Shown here: piece after piece, positions 46,929-55,296 of the stretch | How the letters are laid out: each line of letters opens with the position of its first letter | Numbering within the stretch: position 1 is the first letter of the stretch | DNA from: Coriobacteriaceae bacterium | Lineage (GTDB): Bacteria > Actinomycetota > Coriobacteriia > Coriobacteriales > UMGS124 | NCBI GenBank assembly: GCA_019421015.1 | Contig: JAHZGC010000026.1 | Coordinates: 1 to 62,920, forward strand | DNA length: 62,920 nt | Reading direction: 5' to 3' | Translations under genes and position numbers: made by a program | The notes under the pieces: generated by a model | Seen by the model: only the letters and a program-made list of their open reading frames with translations | The model's database searches: none | Told to the model about the DNA's origin: nothing

Positions 46929-47975
46929 GTGGCGGTGGTGCTGAGCCATAGAACGGCGCTACGTTACCTGCGGACGCGGGGGAGCGCTGGCGAAGGCAGC
47001 CCCGGGCTGCCGTGTCCTGGGTTCGAGCCGGCAGAGGGGGAGCGTGAAAGGGCGTCTGCGCGCCAGGGGTTCGTTGTTGCCCGCAGACCGACGCCGGCGC
47101 AGACTGCGGCGCTGGTTCAAAGCCCACTGCCTCGGGGCGAGGGGGGAAGCCTTTCCAATCGGGGTGTGGACGAACCTATCGACGTGCTGGTTTCCCAACG
47201 AGAACAGCGGGGCATACGCGATGGGCTGAACGTCCACCTTTGGAGCGGACCCCTGCTGACGGGCGACGATGTCGTGCGGATCCAGGAGGGGTTATACGTA
47301 TGCTCCCCCGGCCTTTGTTTCTTGCAGCATGCTGCGTGGCTGGACGTCTTTGGCCTTACGTTGCTCGGATGCGAGCTGACGGGGGCCTACGCACTGCAGG
47401 CCGCCTCTTCCTACGGAGTCGCGGCACGTCCCGCGCTCACTTCGGTAAACGCCATGGAAGGGTTACTGGGGCGTTCCGCCGGGGTTGCGGGAATTCGTCT
47501 TGCGCGAGAGGCCTTGGGGTACGTGCTGCCGAACGCCGCCTCGCCCATGGAGGCCCGGCTCGGACTCATGCTGTCGATGCCGCGCCGACTGGGCGGCTAT
47601 GGGCTCCCTCCACCTCGGCTCAACCTGAGGTTCGATGTGGAGGGGGAGGCCCGTCGGGTGAGCGACAAACGGTTTTACCGGGGAGACCTCTGCTGGGAGG
47701 AGGCGCGGGTCGCGCTGGAGTACGACAGCGATGCGGCCCATACCGGCTCGGAGCGCATCGCCGCCGACACAAAGCGCCGTAACGCCCTCGTGTATATGGG
47801 GGTCACCGTCCTCGGCGTCACGAGGCGCCAGGCGTTCGATTTCGGAGAGCTCGATAAGGTGGCCTGCATTCTGGCCAAGCTGCTCGGCGTAACGTTGCGC
47901 GAGCGACGTTCCGATCAAGCAGAGCGACGCCGACGGCTGCACGGCAGGCTCTTAGGGACGATGCGTTGGGGATAG
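46929..47975 (+). CDS. AbiEi/DUF559-like protein
   Basis: A 348-residue protein with an N-terminal part typical of coriobacterial AbiEi-like 'antitoxin' proteins (VVLSHRTALRYLR, LNVHLWSGPLLTGDDVVRIQEGLYVCSPGLCFLQHAAWL). The C-terminal nuclease-like domain (DLCWEEARVALEYDSDAAHT...DTKRRNALVYMGVTVLGVTRRQ) resembles Vsr/DUF559. No toxin gene is adjacent. It may be a domesticated nuclease. It is flanked by two 129-nt palindromic elements. The start is GTG behind GGAAGGGGG. Confidence 0.75.
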   Translation: MAVVLSHRTALRYLRTRGSAGEGSPGLPCPGFEPAEGERERASARQGFVVARRPTPAQTAALVQSPLPRGEGGSLSNRGVDEPIDVLVSQREQRGIRDGLNVHLWSGPLLTGDDVVRIQEGLYVCSPGLCFLQHAAWLDVFGLTLLGCELTGAYALQAASSYGVAARPALTSVNAMEGLLGRSAGVAGIRLAREALGYVLPNAASPMEARLGLMLSMPRRLGGYGLPPPRLNLRFDVEGEARRVSDKRFYRGDLCWEEARVALEYDSDAAHTGSERIAADTKRRNALVYMGVTVLGVTRRQAFDFGELDKVACILAKLLGVTLRERRSDQAERRRRLHGRLLGTMRWG

Positions 47976-48337
47976 GAGTGGCAGGGGGGATCACGCCGGA
48001 TATGCCAAGGCATGCCGATGTCGAAAGGTTGCGCTAAAGAGGGCTGTGCCAAAAAATGTGCCTCGCGTGCGGCCAAGCCGTCAAAACCGACACCGCGTGT
48101 GCGGTTGAAACCCCAGATTCCGTACACGCGATGCACGTTTTGACGCGACGACCGCACACGCGACGCAGCCTTTGGCAGGTGTCCCGACCCGCCCCCACTT
48201 GCAATCTCTCGTACGCTTTGCCTGCCCCGAATTCGGGTATCCTTTTTCCGACTCAATCCGGCCCGATGTCCCGTCGGGCCTGCGTGTCATAAAACCCAGC
48301 CCGGCCCTGGGGGCCGTGCCTAGACCAGGAGGCAACC
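47976..48337. other. intergenic region with second palindromic element
   Basis: No gene is seen. The 129-nt element occupies 48048-48176. Downstream, TTGCCT and TATCCT near 48218-48243, with a CCCGAATTCGGG palindrome between them, could be the promoter of the TlpA-like gene. CCCGATGTCCCGTCGGGC at about 48261-48278 is a small hairpin in its leader. Confidence 0.5.
48048..48176. repeat. 129-nt palindromic repeat element, copy 2
   Basis: It has the same length, ends (GCCAAA...TTTGGC) and two-subunit arm structure as 46611-46739, but with more changes between arms. Shared blocks include GTGCGGCCAAG, CGTCAAAAC and CACGCGATGC. Together the copies bracket the 46929-47975 gene, with 189 bases on the left and 72 on the right. 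It looks like a REP/BIME- or MITE-type element. Confidence 0.85.
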
Positions 48338-49072
48338 ATGGAACGCGTAGCAAGGCATATGCAGGTAGTGGCGGGTTTGGCTGCGGTTGGCGCCCTTGCG
48401 GGCTGCCTGGCCCTGGCCGGGTGCGGGTCCGCGCCCGAGGCCTCCTCGCCGCAGCCGACGCAGGCCCAGCCGGCCGCCTCTCAGCAGCCCACGGCGGCCA
48501 AGCAGGACTCCAAGCAAGACGCCAAGCCCTCCGACACCGCCAAGGCCTCGGATGACTCCGCCCTCGGCTCCGGGTCTTCTTCCTCCGACTCCGTCGGTCG
48601 CTCCGACCTTCAGCTCGGCGAGTTCCAGGCCAAGACCCTTCAGGGCGGCTCCTTCACCCAAGAGGACATTGCCGCCAAGGACGTGACCGTGCTCAACATG
48701 TGGTCCACCACCTGCGGCCCCTGCGTCAACGAGATGCCCGAGGTCGCGGCTTTCGCGGCAGCACTGCCCGACAACGTCCAGGTGGTCACCTACTGCTTCG
48801 ACGGCCTCGTCAACGAGGCCCGTGCCGATCGCGTCCTCCAGAACGCCGACTTCCAGGGCACCACGCTCATAACTGCCGACGGCGGCCTTAAAGATGTCCT
48901 CAACCTGGTGCAGTACACCCCCACCACGATCTTCGTCAGCAAGGACGGCACGGTGGTGGGGGATGCCCTGGTGGGCGTGCCCGAGGATCTTCAGAAGACC
49001 TACCTCGACCGCGTGAACGACGTCCTCGATTCCATGGGCGAGAAGGGCATCACCCTTGAAGAGGCCAAGTAA
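48338..49072 (+). CDS. TlpA-like thioredoxin lipoprotein
   Basis: A 244-residue lipoprotein (lipobox LALAGC, Cys about 29), with a long Ser/Gln/Ala-rich linker (about 30-88) and a TlpA/ResA-type thioredoxin domain. The active site is TTCGPC (about 124-129) in VTVLNMWSTTCGPCVNEMPEV, with the cis-Pro in YTPTTIFVSKDG. It would reduce or exchange disulfides outside the membrane. AGGAGG precedes the ATG. It is followed by a CD1871A-type peptide and a 4Fe-4S membrane protein. Confidence 0.93.
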   Translation: MERVARHMQVVAGLAAVGALAGCLALAGCGSAPEASSPQPTQAQPAASQQPTAAKQDSKQDAKPSDTAKASDDSALGSGSSSSDSVGRSDLQLGEFQAKTLQGGSFTQEDIAAKDVTVLNMWSTTCGPCVNEMPEVAAFAAALPDNVQVVTYCFDGLVNEARADRVLQNADFQGTTLITADGGLKDVLNLVQYTPTTIFVSKDGTVVGDALVGVPEDLQKTYLDRVNDVLDSMGEKGITLEEAK

Positions 49073-49214
49073 CCCCCAGGTCCAGGTCATCGTGCGGTGG
49101 GCGGTCGTCATCTTGGCGGTCGCCTCTATCGCCGCCGGCCTCGCTCTGGGCAACCAGCTCGACGTCTTTTGGAAGGCGGCGACCATATGCCTCGAGTGCA
49201 TCGGCATCGCGTAG
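49056..49214 (+). CDS. CD1871A-family CxxC small membrane protein
   Basis: A 52-residue protein in a frame overlapping the ends of both neighbours. The membrane segment is VRWAVVILAVASIAAGLALG, followed by the signature ending VFWKAATICLECIGIA with CLEC as the CxxC. TTG 49056 has GAGAAGGG about ten bases upstream. The family is regularly found between a thioredoxin-like lipoprotein and a 4Fe-4S membrane protein, as here, and presumably relays electrons through its cysteines. Confidence 0.82.
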   Translation: MKRPSNPQVQVIVRWAVVILAVASIAAGLALGNQLDVFWKAATICLECIGIA

Positions 49215-50206
49215 ATGCCCCGACCGCCGCGGGCGTTGCCGGCTCGGTGTCCGGTTGCGCCCCGAAAGGCGGCCCTATCCCCAAGGCCGGCGCCACCCCC
49301 ACCGTGCCCAAGCGGCCCCGCCGGGTCCGCTTGGCGGTCCAGGCGGCTGCGGCGGTCTTTTTTAACGGCTACCTTGCGGGTTTTGCCCAGGGCAAGATAT
49401 TCACCGGCCCCACCAAGGCTGTGTGCGTGCCGGTGCTCAACTGCTACTCGTGCCCGGGGGCCCTGGGTGCCTGCCCCATCGGCGCGCTTCAGAACGCGCT
49501 GGGCGGCATGTGGCGCCACATCCCCTTCTACGTGCTGGGCAGCCTAATGCTCTTTGGCATTGTGCTGGGGCGCCTTATCTGCGGGTTCTTGTGCCCCTTT
49601 GGCTTCGTGCAGGACCTGCTCCACAAGATACCCGTCCGCAAGCTCAGGGTCCCGCGCCGCGTCGATCGCGCGCTGCGCTGGGTCAAGTACGTCATGCTCT
49701 TTGGTGTCGTGGTGTTCCTCTCGCTCGCCATAACCACCAAGGCCGGCGTGACGCCGCCCTTCTTCTGCGAGTACGTTTGCCCCGCCGGAACCCTGGGGGC
49801 GGCTATCCCGCTGCTGTTGGCCAACGAGGAGCTGCGCGCGGTGGCCGGGGTCCTTTTTGACTGGAAGCTTCTCGTGCTGGTCGCCGTTGTGGTGGCATCC
49901 GTCTTTATACCGCGCCCGTTTTGCCGCTACCTCTGCCCTCTCGGGGCGTTCTACGGTCTGTTCAACCGCTTTAGCTTCTATCGGCTACATGTGGACATGG
50001 GCCGCTGCGTCGGCTGCGGCCGCTGCGACCGCGTATGCCCCATGGAGGTGCAGGTGCGCCGGACCCCCAATAGCCCCGAGTGCATCCGCTGCGGCAGCTG
50101 TAAGCACGTCTGCCCCACCGACGCCATCGTCTCGAGCTGGGAGTGGTCGCTCAGGCCCGACGGCGCCCGCACTGCGGCCCCTGCGGCGGAGAGACCCGCG
50201 AAGTAG
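49187..50206 (+). CDS. polyferredoxin-type 4Fe-4S membrane protein
   Basis: A 339-residue NapH-like protein with about four to five membrane segments. Repeated membrane-edge motifs are CYSCPGALGACPIGA, CGFLCPFGFVQDLLHKIP, CEYVCPAGTLGA and CRYLCPLGAFYGLFNR. Two ferredoxin-type clusters follow near the C-terminus: CVGCGRCDRVCP and CIRCGSCKHVCP. It would carry electrons across the membrane to the TlpA-like lipoprotein or exported reductases. ATG 49187 overlaps the CxxC gene by 28 nt with GGAAGG upstream; GTG starts nearby are possible. Confidence 0.88.
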   Translation: MPRVHRHRVDAPTAAGVAGSVSGCAPKGGPIPKAGATPTVPKRPRRVRLAVQAAAAVFFNGYLAGFAQGKIFTGPTKAVCVPVLNCYSCPGALGACPIGALQNALGGMWRHIPFYVLGSLMLFGIVLGRLICGFLCPFGFVQDLLHKIPVRKLRVPRRVDRALRWVKYVMLFGVVVFLSLAITTKAGVTPPFFCEYVCPAGTLGAAIPLLLANEELRAVAGVLFDWKLLVLVAVVVASVFIPRPFCRYLCPLGAFYGLFNRFSFYRLHVDMGRCVGCGRCDRVCPMEVQVRRTPNSPECIRCGSCKHVCPTDAIVSSWEWSLRPDGARTAAPAAERPAK

Positions 50207-50336
50207 CGGGCGTCGCCGGCGCGAGGTTCCTGCCCATGAGGGTGGCACATTTGTTCTTGCGAGGGCGGACCTCGAGGCTGCTTGCATTGTTTTGCGCTAC
50301 GATGGTATCCAAGGGAAACGATGGTTGGGAGAACGC

Positions 50337-51224
50337 TTGAACACCAGGCACCTAGAGACGTTCGTCACGGTGGTAGAGAAGGGCTCTTTTTCCAAGGCCG
50401 CCCAGGAGCTCGTCACCACGCCGAGTGCCCTCACGCAGCAGGTGAACGCCCTCGAGCGCGAGCTTGGGTTCCCCCTGTTGGCGCGGGACTATCGCGGTGC
50501 CGAGCCCACACCGGGCGGCCAGGTGTTCTATGAGCATGCCAAAAAGGTCTTGGAGATCGTCCGCGAGGGGTATGAGCAATCGCGCGAGGCAGCGGGGTTG
50601 GCAAAAAGCGTGGTTCGCTTTAAGTCGTACCGAAACTTTGGTCTTGTCATGCTCGGTCGGGCTCGCGCTGAGTTTAGCCGGGCATGCCCCGACGTTGACG
50701 TTCAGTTTTTGGAAGGCGATTACCGCCGGTTGCTCGACGAACTTCTGGAAGGGCGCATCGACCTATTCATGCATCCTTGGGCGAGCGAGCTTGACCGTCC
50801 CGACATCGGTTTTCAAAAGACGGGGACCACGGGCCTGGCCTGCTCTATGTCCTACGACCATCCCCTGGCGGGTGCCAAGGTTTTAAAACCGACCGATTTG
50901 ATCGGATGCGACGTTATTATTGGATGCGGCTGCGGGTCGCACGTGCTCGATGGTTTGGCGGAGGAGCTGTCCGACGTCGGTGACGACATTCGCATCCATC
51001 GCATGGCGACCGACGACGAAGTGTGGAACGCGGTGCTCACTAAAGGCTACCTATTCATGAACATGGCGCATACGGCCAAATACATGGGGGGTTGCGTTTC
51101 TCTTCCCCTGGACTGCGGCCATGTGTTCGATCACGGCTTTGTCTACCGCGTGCCTTGTAGCAAGGGAGTCCGTAAGTTTTTGGATTTCATTTCGGCCCAC
51201 CCAGAGATGCTGCCAAAAGACTAA
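50337..51224 (+). CDS. LysR-family transcriptional regulator
   Basis: A 295-residue regulator: winged HTH 'LNTRHLETFVTVVEKGSFSKAAQELVTTPSALTQQVNALERELGFPLLARDYRGAEPTPGG', then a periplasmic-binding-like sensor domain from about residue 90. TTG 50337 has GGGAGA upstream. It is encoded just before, and in the same direction as, the flavoprotein at 51426, which it probably controls. Confidence 0.93.
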   Translation: MNTRHLETFVTVVEKGSFSKAAQELVTTPSALTQQVNALERELGFPLLARDYRGAEPTPGGQVFYEHAKKVLEIVREGYEQSREAAGLAKSVVRFKSYRNFGLVMLGRARAEFSRACPDVDVQFLEGDYRRLLDELLEGRIDLFMHPWASELDRPDIGFQKTGTTGLACSMSYDHPLAGAKVLKPTDLIGCDVIIGCGCGSHVLDGLAEELSDVGDDIRIHRMATDDEVWNAVLTKGYLFMNMAHTAKYMGGCVSLPLDCGHVFDHGFVYRVPCSKGVRKFLDFISAHPEMLPKD

Positions 51225-51425
51225 GGGCCCTGCAGAGAGGGCTTGTATTTCTCTATAAGCGTGCAGAGGATTCTCTACATCCTTATAGCTCCTAAGATTA
51301 TTCGCTATTCACGGAATCCCTATCGTGTTTGTATCGTATATGCCAGCAGCACGGCGGGAGGGTCAGGGGGACCTTCCGGGAGACCGATTGCTGTATGTCC
51401 GATCAACGAAAGAAAGGGGACTTCT
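51225..51425 (+). promoter_or_regulatory. leader/promoter region of flavoprotein gene
   Basis: The gap carries an AT-rich block. CTATAAG (about 51254) and CTTATAG (about 51282) form a 7-bp inverted pair suited to LysR binding. Further right, TTGTAT and TATATG near 51331-51345 could serve as promoter elements. The ribosome site AAAGGGG precedes GTG 51426. Confidence 0.45.
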
Positions 51426-53051
51426 GTGAGCGATTTGAGCAGGCGTTCTTTTGTGAAGGGTGCCGCGCTGACGGCCGGCGCCGCCATGGTTGCCTCGGCC
51501 GGTACCGCCATGGCCGACAACGTTGCCGCCCCGCTGCCCGAGTCCTGGGACTATGAGGCCGACGTCGTCATCGTCGGTTACGGTGCGGCCGGCGCCGCCG
51601 CTGCCCGTGAGGCAATCGCCCAGGGCGTGAGCGCCGTTGTGCTCGAGAAGTGCGACGAGTTCTGGTGCGGCGGTTCCACCTGCGCCAGCGCCGGTGCCGT
51701 GTTCCCGAACGACGTCGAGAGCATGTACAACTGGTCGCGCGGCTATATCAGCCGCGAGGAGATCGGCGACGTGGTGAACTCCGGCCTCGCCATGGCCGGC
51801 TGGCTCGACGCCAACGGCCTTAACCGCGGCGACGGCGGCAAGGGCACCTACGGCTCCACCAAGCAGATCGTCGACGCCTGCGGCCCCAACGTCCTGTACG
51901 AGACCCCGGCCAAGCGCCTGGTCGTCGACCCGCTTACCCACGAGGTCTTCGGCGTCATCGCCGAGGACGCCCAGGGCAACGAGGTCGCCGTCAAGGCCAA
52001 CAAGGGCGTTCTGCTCGCCTCCGGCGGTTTCTTGGGCAACGAGGAACTCGTGCACCGCTTCGTGGTGCCCCGCGAGGTCGGCATGCTGAACCAGGGTGCC
52101 CCCACCTGCACGGGCGACGGCCTGCTCATGGCTGTCTCCGCCGGCGCCGCCCTCAAGAACCTCAACTGGATGTGCCTCGAGCTCAACGGCCAGGCCAGCA
52201 TCGCCTACACCAAGGCGTCCGAGGAGATCGGTACGGCCATCCTGCACACCGCCATGGATAGCGACAAGGCCGGCGCGCGCATCATCGTGAACCAAAAGGG
52301 CCAGCGCTTCATGGACGAGGACAAGGAGTTCATCCACACCAAGTGCAACTACGCCCCGTTCGACTACTCCGGCGGCTTCATGGCCTACGAGGGCTTTGCC
52401 AACCTGCCCATGTACCTCATCTTTGACTCTCAGCTTATGGACAACGTGCGCCTGGGTAACGGCGGTATGCTGAACACCATTGGCTGGGCCTACGCAAAGG
52501 ACCTCTACACGTGGTCTGAGGACAACAAGGCTGAGCTCGAGCGCGGCTGGTTCGTGCAGGCCGACACTATCGAGGAGCTGGTCGAGAAGCTCGCCGAACA
52601 GAGCGGCAACGACCCCATCGACGCCGAGGTCCTGAAACAGACCATCGAGACCTACAACGGATACTGCGCCGACGGCGTGGACGCCGACTTCCACCGTGCC
52701 GAAAAGCCCAACATGCACTATGGCGAGCCGGCGCTGGTGGCTCTAGGCGAGCCCCCGTACTACGCCTGCCAGGTCTCTCCCTGCGCCATCTATACCATCG
52801 GTGGCCTGCACTGGGGCCCCGGCGGCGCCACCCTCGACTGGGACGGCAACCCCATCCCCGGCCTCTACCACGCCGGCGACGTGGGCCAGTACTCCGAGAT
52901 CTCGGTCGTGGGTATCGAAGACTGCATGGGCATGGGCATTGTGGCCTGCCGCACCATCTGCGGCCAGCCGAGCCGCGAGATTCCGGGCGAGGCTACCACG
53001 GTGATCGAGCCTCCTTCGGCCGACCAGATAGCCGCCGCTACCATCGCGTAA
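51426..53051 (+). CDS. Tat-exported FAD fumarate reductase-like flavoprotein
   Basis: A 541-residue protein with Tat signal (LSRRSFVKGAALTAGAAMVASAGTAMA). FAD binding is DVVIVGYGAAGAAAAREAIAQGVSAVVLEK (about 45-74). LLASGGFLGNEELV and the C-terminal GLYHAGDVGQYSEISVVGIEDCMGMGI follow. No heme or FMN domain is present. The next genes encode a Tat-exported and a cytoplasmic Dabb-like protein. GTG start with AAAGGGG upstream. Confidence 0.9.
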   Translation: MSDLSRRSFVKGAALTAGAAMVASAGTAMADNVAAPLPESWDYEADVVIVGYGAAGAAAAREAIAQGVSAVVLEKCDEFWCGGSTCASAGAVFPNDVESMYNWSRGYISREEIGDVVNSGLAMAGWLDANGLNRGDGGKGTYGSTKQIVDACGPNVLYETPAKRLVVDPLTHEVFGVIAEDAQGNEVAVKANKGVLLASGGFLGNEELVHRFVVPREVGMLNQGAPTCTGDGLLMAVSAGAALKNLNWMCLELNGQASIAYTKASEEIGTAILHTAMDSDKAGARIIVNQKGQRFMDEDKEFIHTKCNYAPFDYSGGFMAYEGFANLPMYLIFDSQLMDNVRLGNGGMLNTIGWAYAKDLYTWSEDNKAELERGWFVQADTIEELVEKLAEQSGNDPIDAEVLKQTIETYNGYCADGVDADFHRAEKPNMHYGEPALVALGEPPYYACQVSPCAIYTIGGLHWGPGGATLDWDGNPIPGLYHAGDVGQYSEISVVGIEDCMGMGIVACRTICGQPSREIPGEATTVIEPPSADQIAAATIA

Positions 53052-53086
53052 AAGGTTTGTGCTCCGGCAAATACTAGGTGTTCTAT

Positions 53087-53145
53087 CCGGCTTGGGGGGT
53101 GTTTGCAGCTAGCAGGGGGAGCGACCTCCCTCCAAGCCGGTTTTT
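53087..53145 (+). terminator. terminator after flavoprotein
   Basis: CCGGCTTGG (53087-53095) pairs with CCAAGCCGG (53132-53140), with extra G/C pairs inside, and five T follow (53141-53145). It separates the flavoprotein from the downstream Dabb-like pair, which lies 43 bases further. Confidence 0.82.
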
Positions 53146-53187
53146 AGTGCCACAGCGAGTTCTGTTCATCAGAAAGGGGATTCATCG

Positions 53188-53652
53188 ATGACCGACAACG
53201 TTGGAATCAACCGCCGAAGCTTCTGTGCTCTCGTGGCCGGCGGCGCCGCTCTGGGTGCGGGCGGGCTTATGGTCGCCGACGCCAACGCCGACCAGGCTGC
53301 GCCGGCCGATGCCGCTGCTCCTGCAACCGTCTACATCGTTGACCGCATCGTCACCAAGCCCGGCGAGGGCCAGGCCATCTACGACGAGTACCTCGAGAAG
53401 ATCGTTCCTTGGGGAGAAGCCCAGGGCGCTGAGTTCATGGGTGCCTTGGTCGCCCCTCCCATCTGGATGCCAATGGACTCCAACGTCTTGACCTTTACCT
53501 GGAAGGCCGCGGGGACGGGCGGCTGCTGGGTTTTTGCCCCCAAGCGCGGCGAGATTTACGACACCTGGCTCGACTTGCGCCAGCGCGTCATAGAGCAGGA
53601 CCGCTCGTACTTTGCCGACCCCGCTGACTTCGAGGAGCTTGCCAATGTTTAG
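53188..53652 (+). CDS. Tat-exported dimeric alpha/beta-barrel-like protein
   Basis: A 154-residue protein with Tat signal (INRRSFCALVAGGAALGAGGLMVADANA). The mature part (VYIVDRIVTKPGEGQAIYDEYLEKIVPWGEAQGAEFMGALVAPPIWMPMDSNVLTFTWK...) has the layout of NIPSNAP/Dabb-type barrels. It overlaps the next gene by 8 nt. It could bind a small ligand or hand a substrate to the flavoprotein; this is inference. Confidence 0.75.
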   Translation: MTDNVGINRRSFCALVAGGAALGAGGLMVADANADQAAPADAAAPATVYIVDRIVTKPGEGQAIYDEYLEKIVPWGEAQGAEFMGALVAPPIWMPMDSNVLTFTWKAAGTGGCWVFAPKRGEIYDTWLDLRQRVIEQDRSYFADPADFEELANV

Positions 53653-54322
53653 CGCAACGTTTTTGATCACCTACGCCGAGGGTCTCTCCGACGACAAGGT
53701 CCAGCAGCTGGTTGGTCGGCTTGAGGCCGATGCCGCCGCGTTGAGCGACGTCTACGTCTTGGGCGATGTTCTTAACGAGCCCGCTGCGACGAACGGCAAC
53801 ATCGTTTTTGAGATTGGCTTTGCTGACCAGGAGGCCTACGAGGCTGCCAAGGAGGCCCCCGAGTGGGCCGACATCAAAGAGGCTGTGGCCGACACCTCTC
53901 TGGTGGCTTCCTACGAATTTGCGGCCTACGGCGATTCCGAGGGCAACCTCAAGGTTACCGAAACCGACAACGGAACGGGTCACCGTGTGCTGTTCGTGAG
54001 CGTCGACCCAACCGCCACCGAGGAGGCCGTGGCCCACGCCCTCGAGATGCAGCCCTTCATGCAAGATTTTGTCCCCGGCTTCCTGAACTCCAAGCTGACC
54101 GCCGTGGTTGAAAGCGAAGGTCGCGAGCGGTGGGACTATGTCTTCGAGTGCGACTATGCCGATCCTTCGGTCTACTTTGCCGCCTACATGATGCACCCCA
54201 TCCACATCACCTACGTCGACCGCTTCTTCGAGCCGGCCTGCAAAGAACAGGTCTTCATCTCGGACCTTTGCACCTCCCTGATTGAGGTCGAGAAGCCCTT
54301 CCTGGCCAACTACGCCGAGTAA
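53645..54322 (+). CDS. Dabb-like cytoplasmic protein
   Basis: A 225-residue protein without signal, apparently two tandem dimeric alpha/beta-barrel repeats (MFSATFLITYAEGLSDDKVQQLVGRLEADAAAL...; RVLFVSVDPTATEEAVAHALEMQPFMQDFVPG...). The C-terminal part has HPIHITYVDRFFEP, the common Dabb signature. It starts within the stop of the preceding Tat gene. Such proteins can act as ligand binders or aromatic-pathway enzymes. Confidence 0.75.
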   Translation: MFSATFLITYAEGLSDDKVQQLVGRLEADAAALSDVYVLGDVLNEPAATNGNIVFEIGFADQEAYEAAKEAPEWADIKEAVADTSLVASYEFAAYGDSEGNLKVTETDNGTGHRVLFVSVDPTATEEAVAHALEMQPFMQDFVPGFLNSKLTAVVESEGRERWDYVFECDYADPSVYFAAYMMHPIHITYVDRFFEPACKEQVFISDLCTSLIEVEKPFLANYAE

Positions 54323-54392
54323 TCGAGTAGGCAGGTCCAGCTAAACCAGCTGCTTATCCGGCGATACCCCCATCGTCCGGTATGCCAGAGCG

Positions 54393-54421
54393 GCCCGCTC
54401 CCGTCCGGGGGCGGGCTTTTT
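54393..54421 (+). terminator. terminator after Dabb pair
   Basis: GCCCGCTCCC (54393-54402) pairs with GGGGGCGGGC (54407-54416), followed by five T (54417-54421). It ends the 53188-54322 transcript. Confidence 0.92.
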
Positions 54422-54528
54422 GTTTCTCCCCATCCTGCACCCCACGTGCTGCTATAGTTCGACCTGCCCGGACGCTTTGGCCTGTCTGTTCGACCCAACC
54501 GCCAACCCTCCCAGAAAGCCGACCCCTT

Positions 54529-55296
54529 ATGGAAGCCCTCCTGCCCTTCCTTATCGTGTGCCCCCTCGTGTTCGTGGCGGGCTTCGTGGATGCGATTGCG
54601 GGAGGGGGCGGCCTCATCTCCCTGCCGGCCTATCTTATCTCGGGACTCCCGGTGCACACGGCCCTGGGGACAAACAAGATGTCGTCGCTCATGGGAACCT
54701 CACTGGCCACCTGGCGCTACGCCCGTCACGGCTTTGTGAACCTGCGGCGCTCGGCGGTCTGCGCGGCGTTTGCTCTGGTGGGGTCGGCCCTCGGGGCCAA
54801 CGTTGCCCTCTTGGTGAGCGACGGGGTCTTCAAGCTCATCATGCTGGTGGTGGTGCCGCTTACTGGCTGCTATATCATGTTTCACAAGGGCTTTGGAGAG
54901 GCCCGTGAGCCTTTGGCGCCTACTCGCACCCTTGCGCTCTGCACGGCCATCTCGTTTGCCATGGGCCTCTACGATGGCTTTTACGGACCCGGCACCGGCA
55001 CCTTTCTCATCCTGCTGTTTATGGCGGCGGCGCATCTCACGCTCGACGAGGCAGCCGGCACTGCCAAGGTCGTGAACCTCACGACTAACGTGGCGGCCTT
55101 CTCGGTGTTCGTGCTTCACGGTACCGTTTGGCTGCCCCTCGGCCTCACGGCCGGCCTTTTCAACATGGCGGGGGCCTGGATCGGCACAAGCTTCTTTATC
55201 GGCAAGGGAGTGCGCATCGCGCGCCCCATCATGCTTGCGGTGCTCGCGGTGTTCTTTGTCAAGCTGATCTGGGACCTGGTGGCCGGAGCAGCGTAG
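54529..55296 (+). CDS. TauE/SafE (TSUP) family permease
   Basis: A 255-residue membrane protein with about eight segments. The two TSUP signature stretches are FVAGFVDAIAGGGGLISLPAYLISGLP (about 16-42) and GLYDGFYGPGTGTFLILLF (about 145-163). Family members export sulfite, sulfonates or other organic anions. ATG 54529 is chosen because the coding pattern begins there. It converges with the 55259 gene, overlapping by 38 nt. Confidence 0.92.
   Translation: MEALLPFLIVCPLVFVAGFVDAIAGGGGLISLPAYLISGLPVHTALGTNKMSSLMGTSLATWRYARHGFVNLRRSAVCAAFALVGSALGANVALLVSDGVFKLIMLVVVPLTGCYIMFHKGFGEAREPLAPTRTLALCTAISFAMGLYDGFYGPGTGTFLILLFMAAAHLTLDEAAGTAKVVNLTTNVAAFSVFVLHGTVWLPLGLTAGLFNMAGAWIGTSFFIGKGVRIARPIMLAVLAVFFVKLIWDLVAGAA

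Noticed and set aside
46929..47975. A classical AbiE toxin-antitoxin pair
   Set aside because: Only the AbiEi-like gene is present; the neighbouring genes on both sides are unrelated, so no toxin partner can be claimed.
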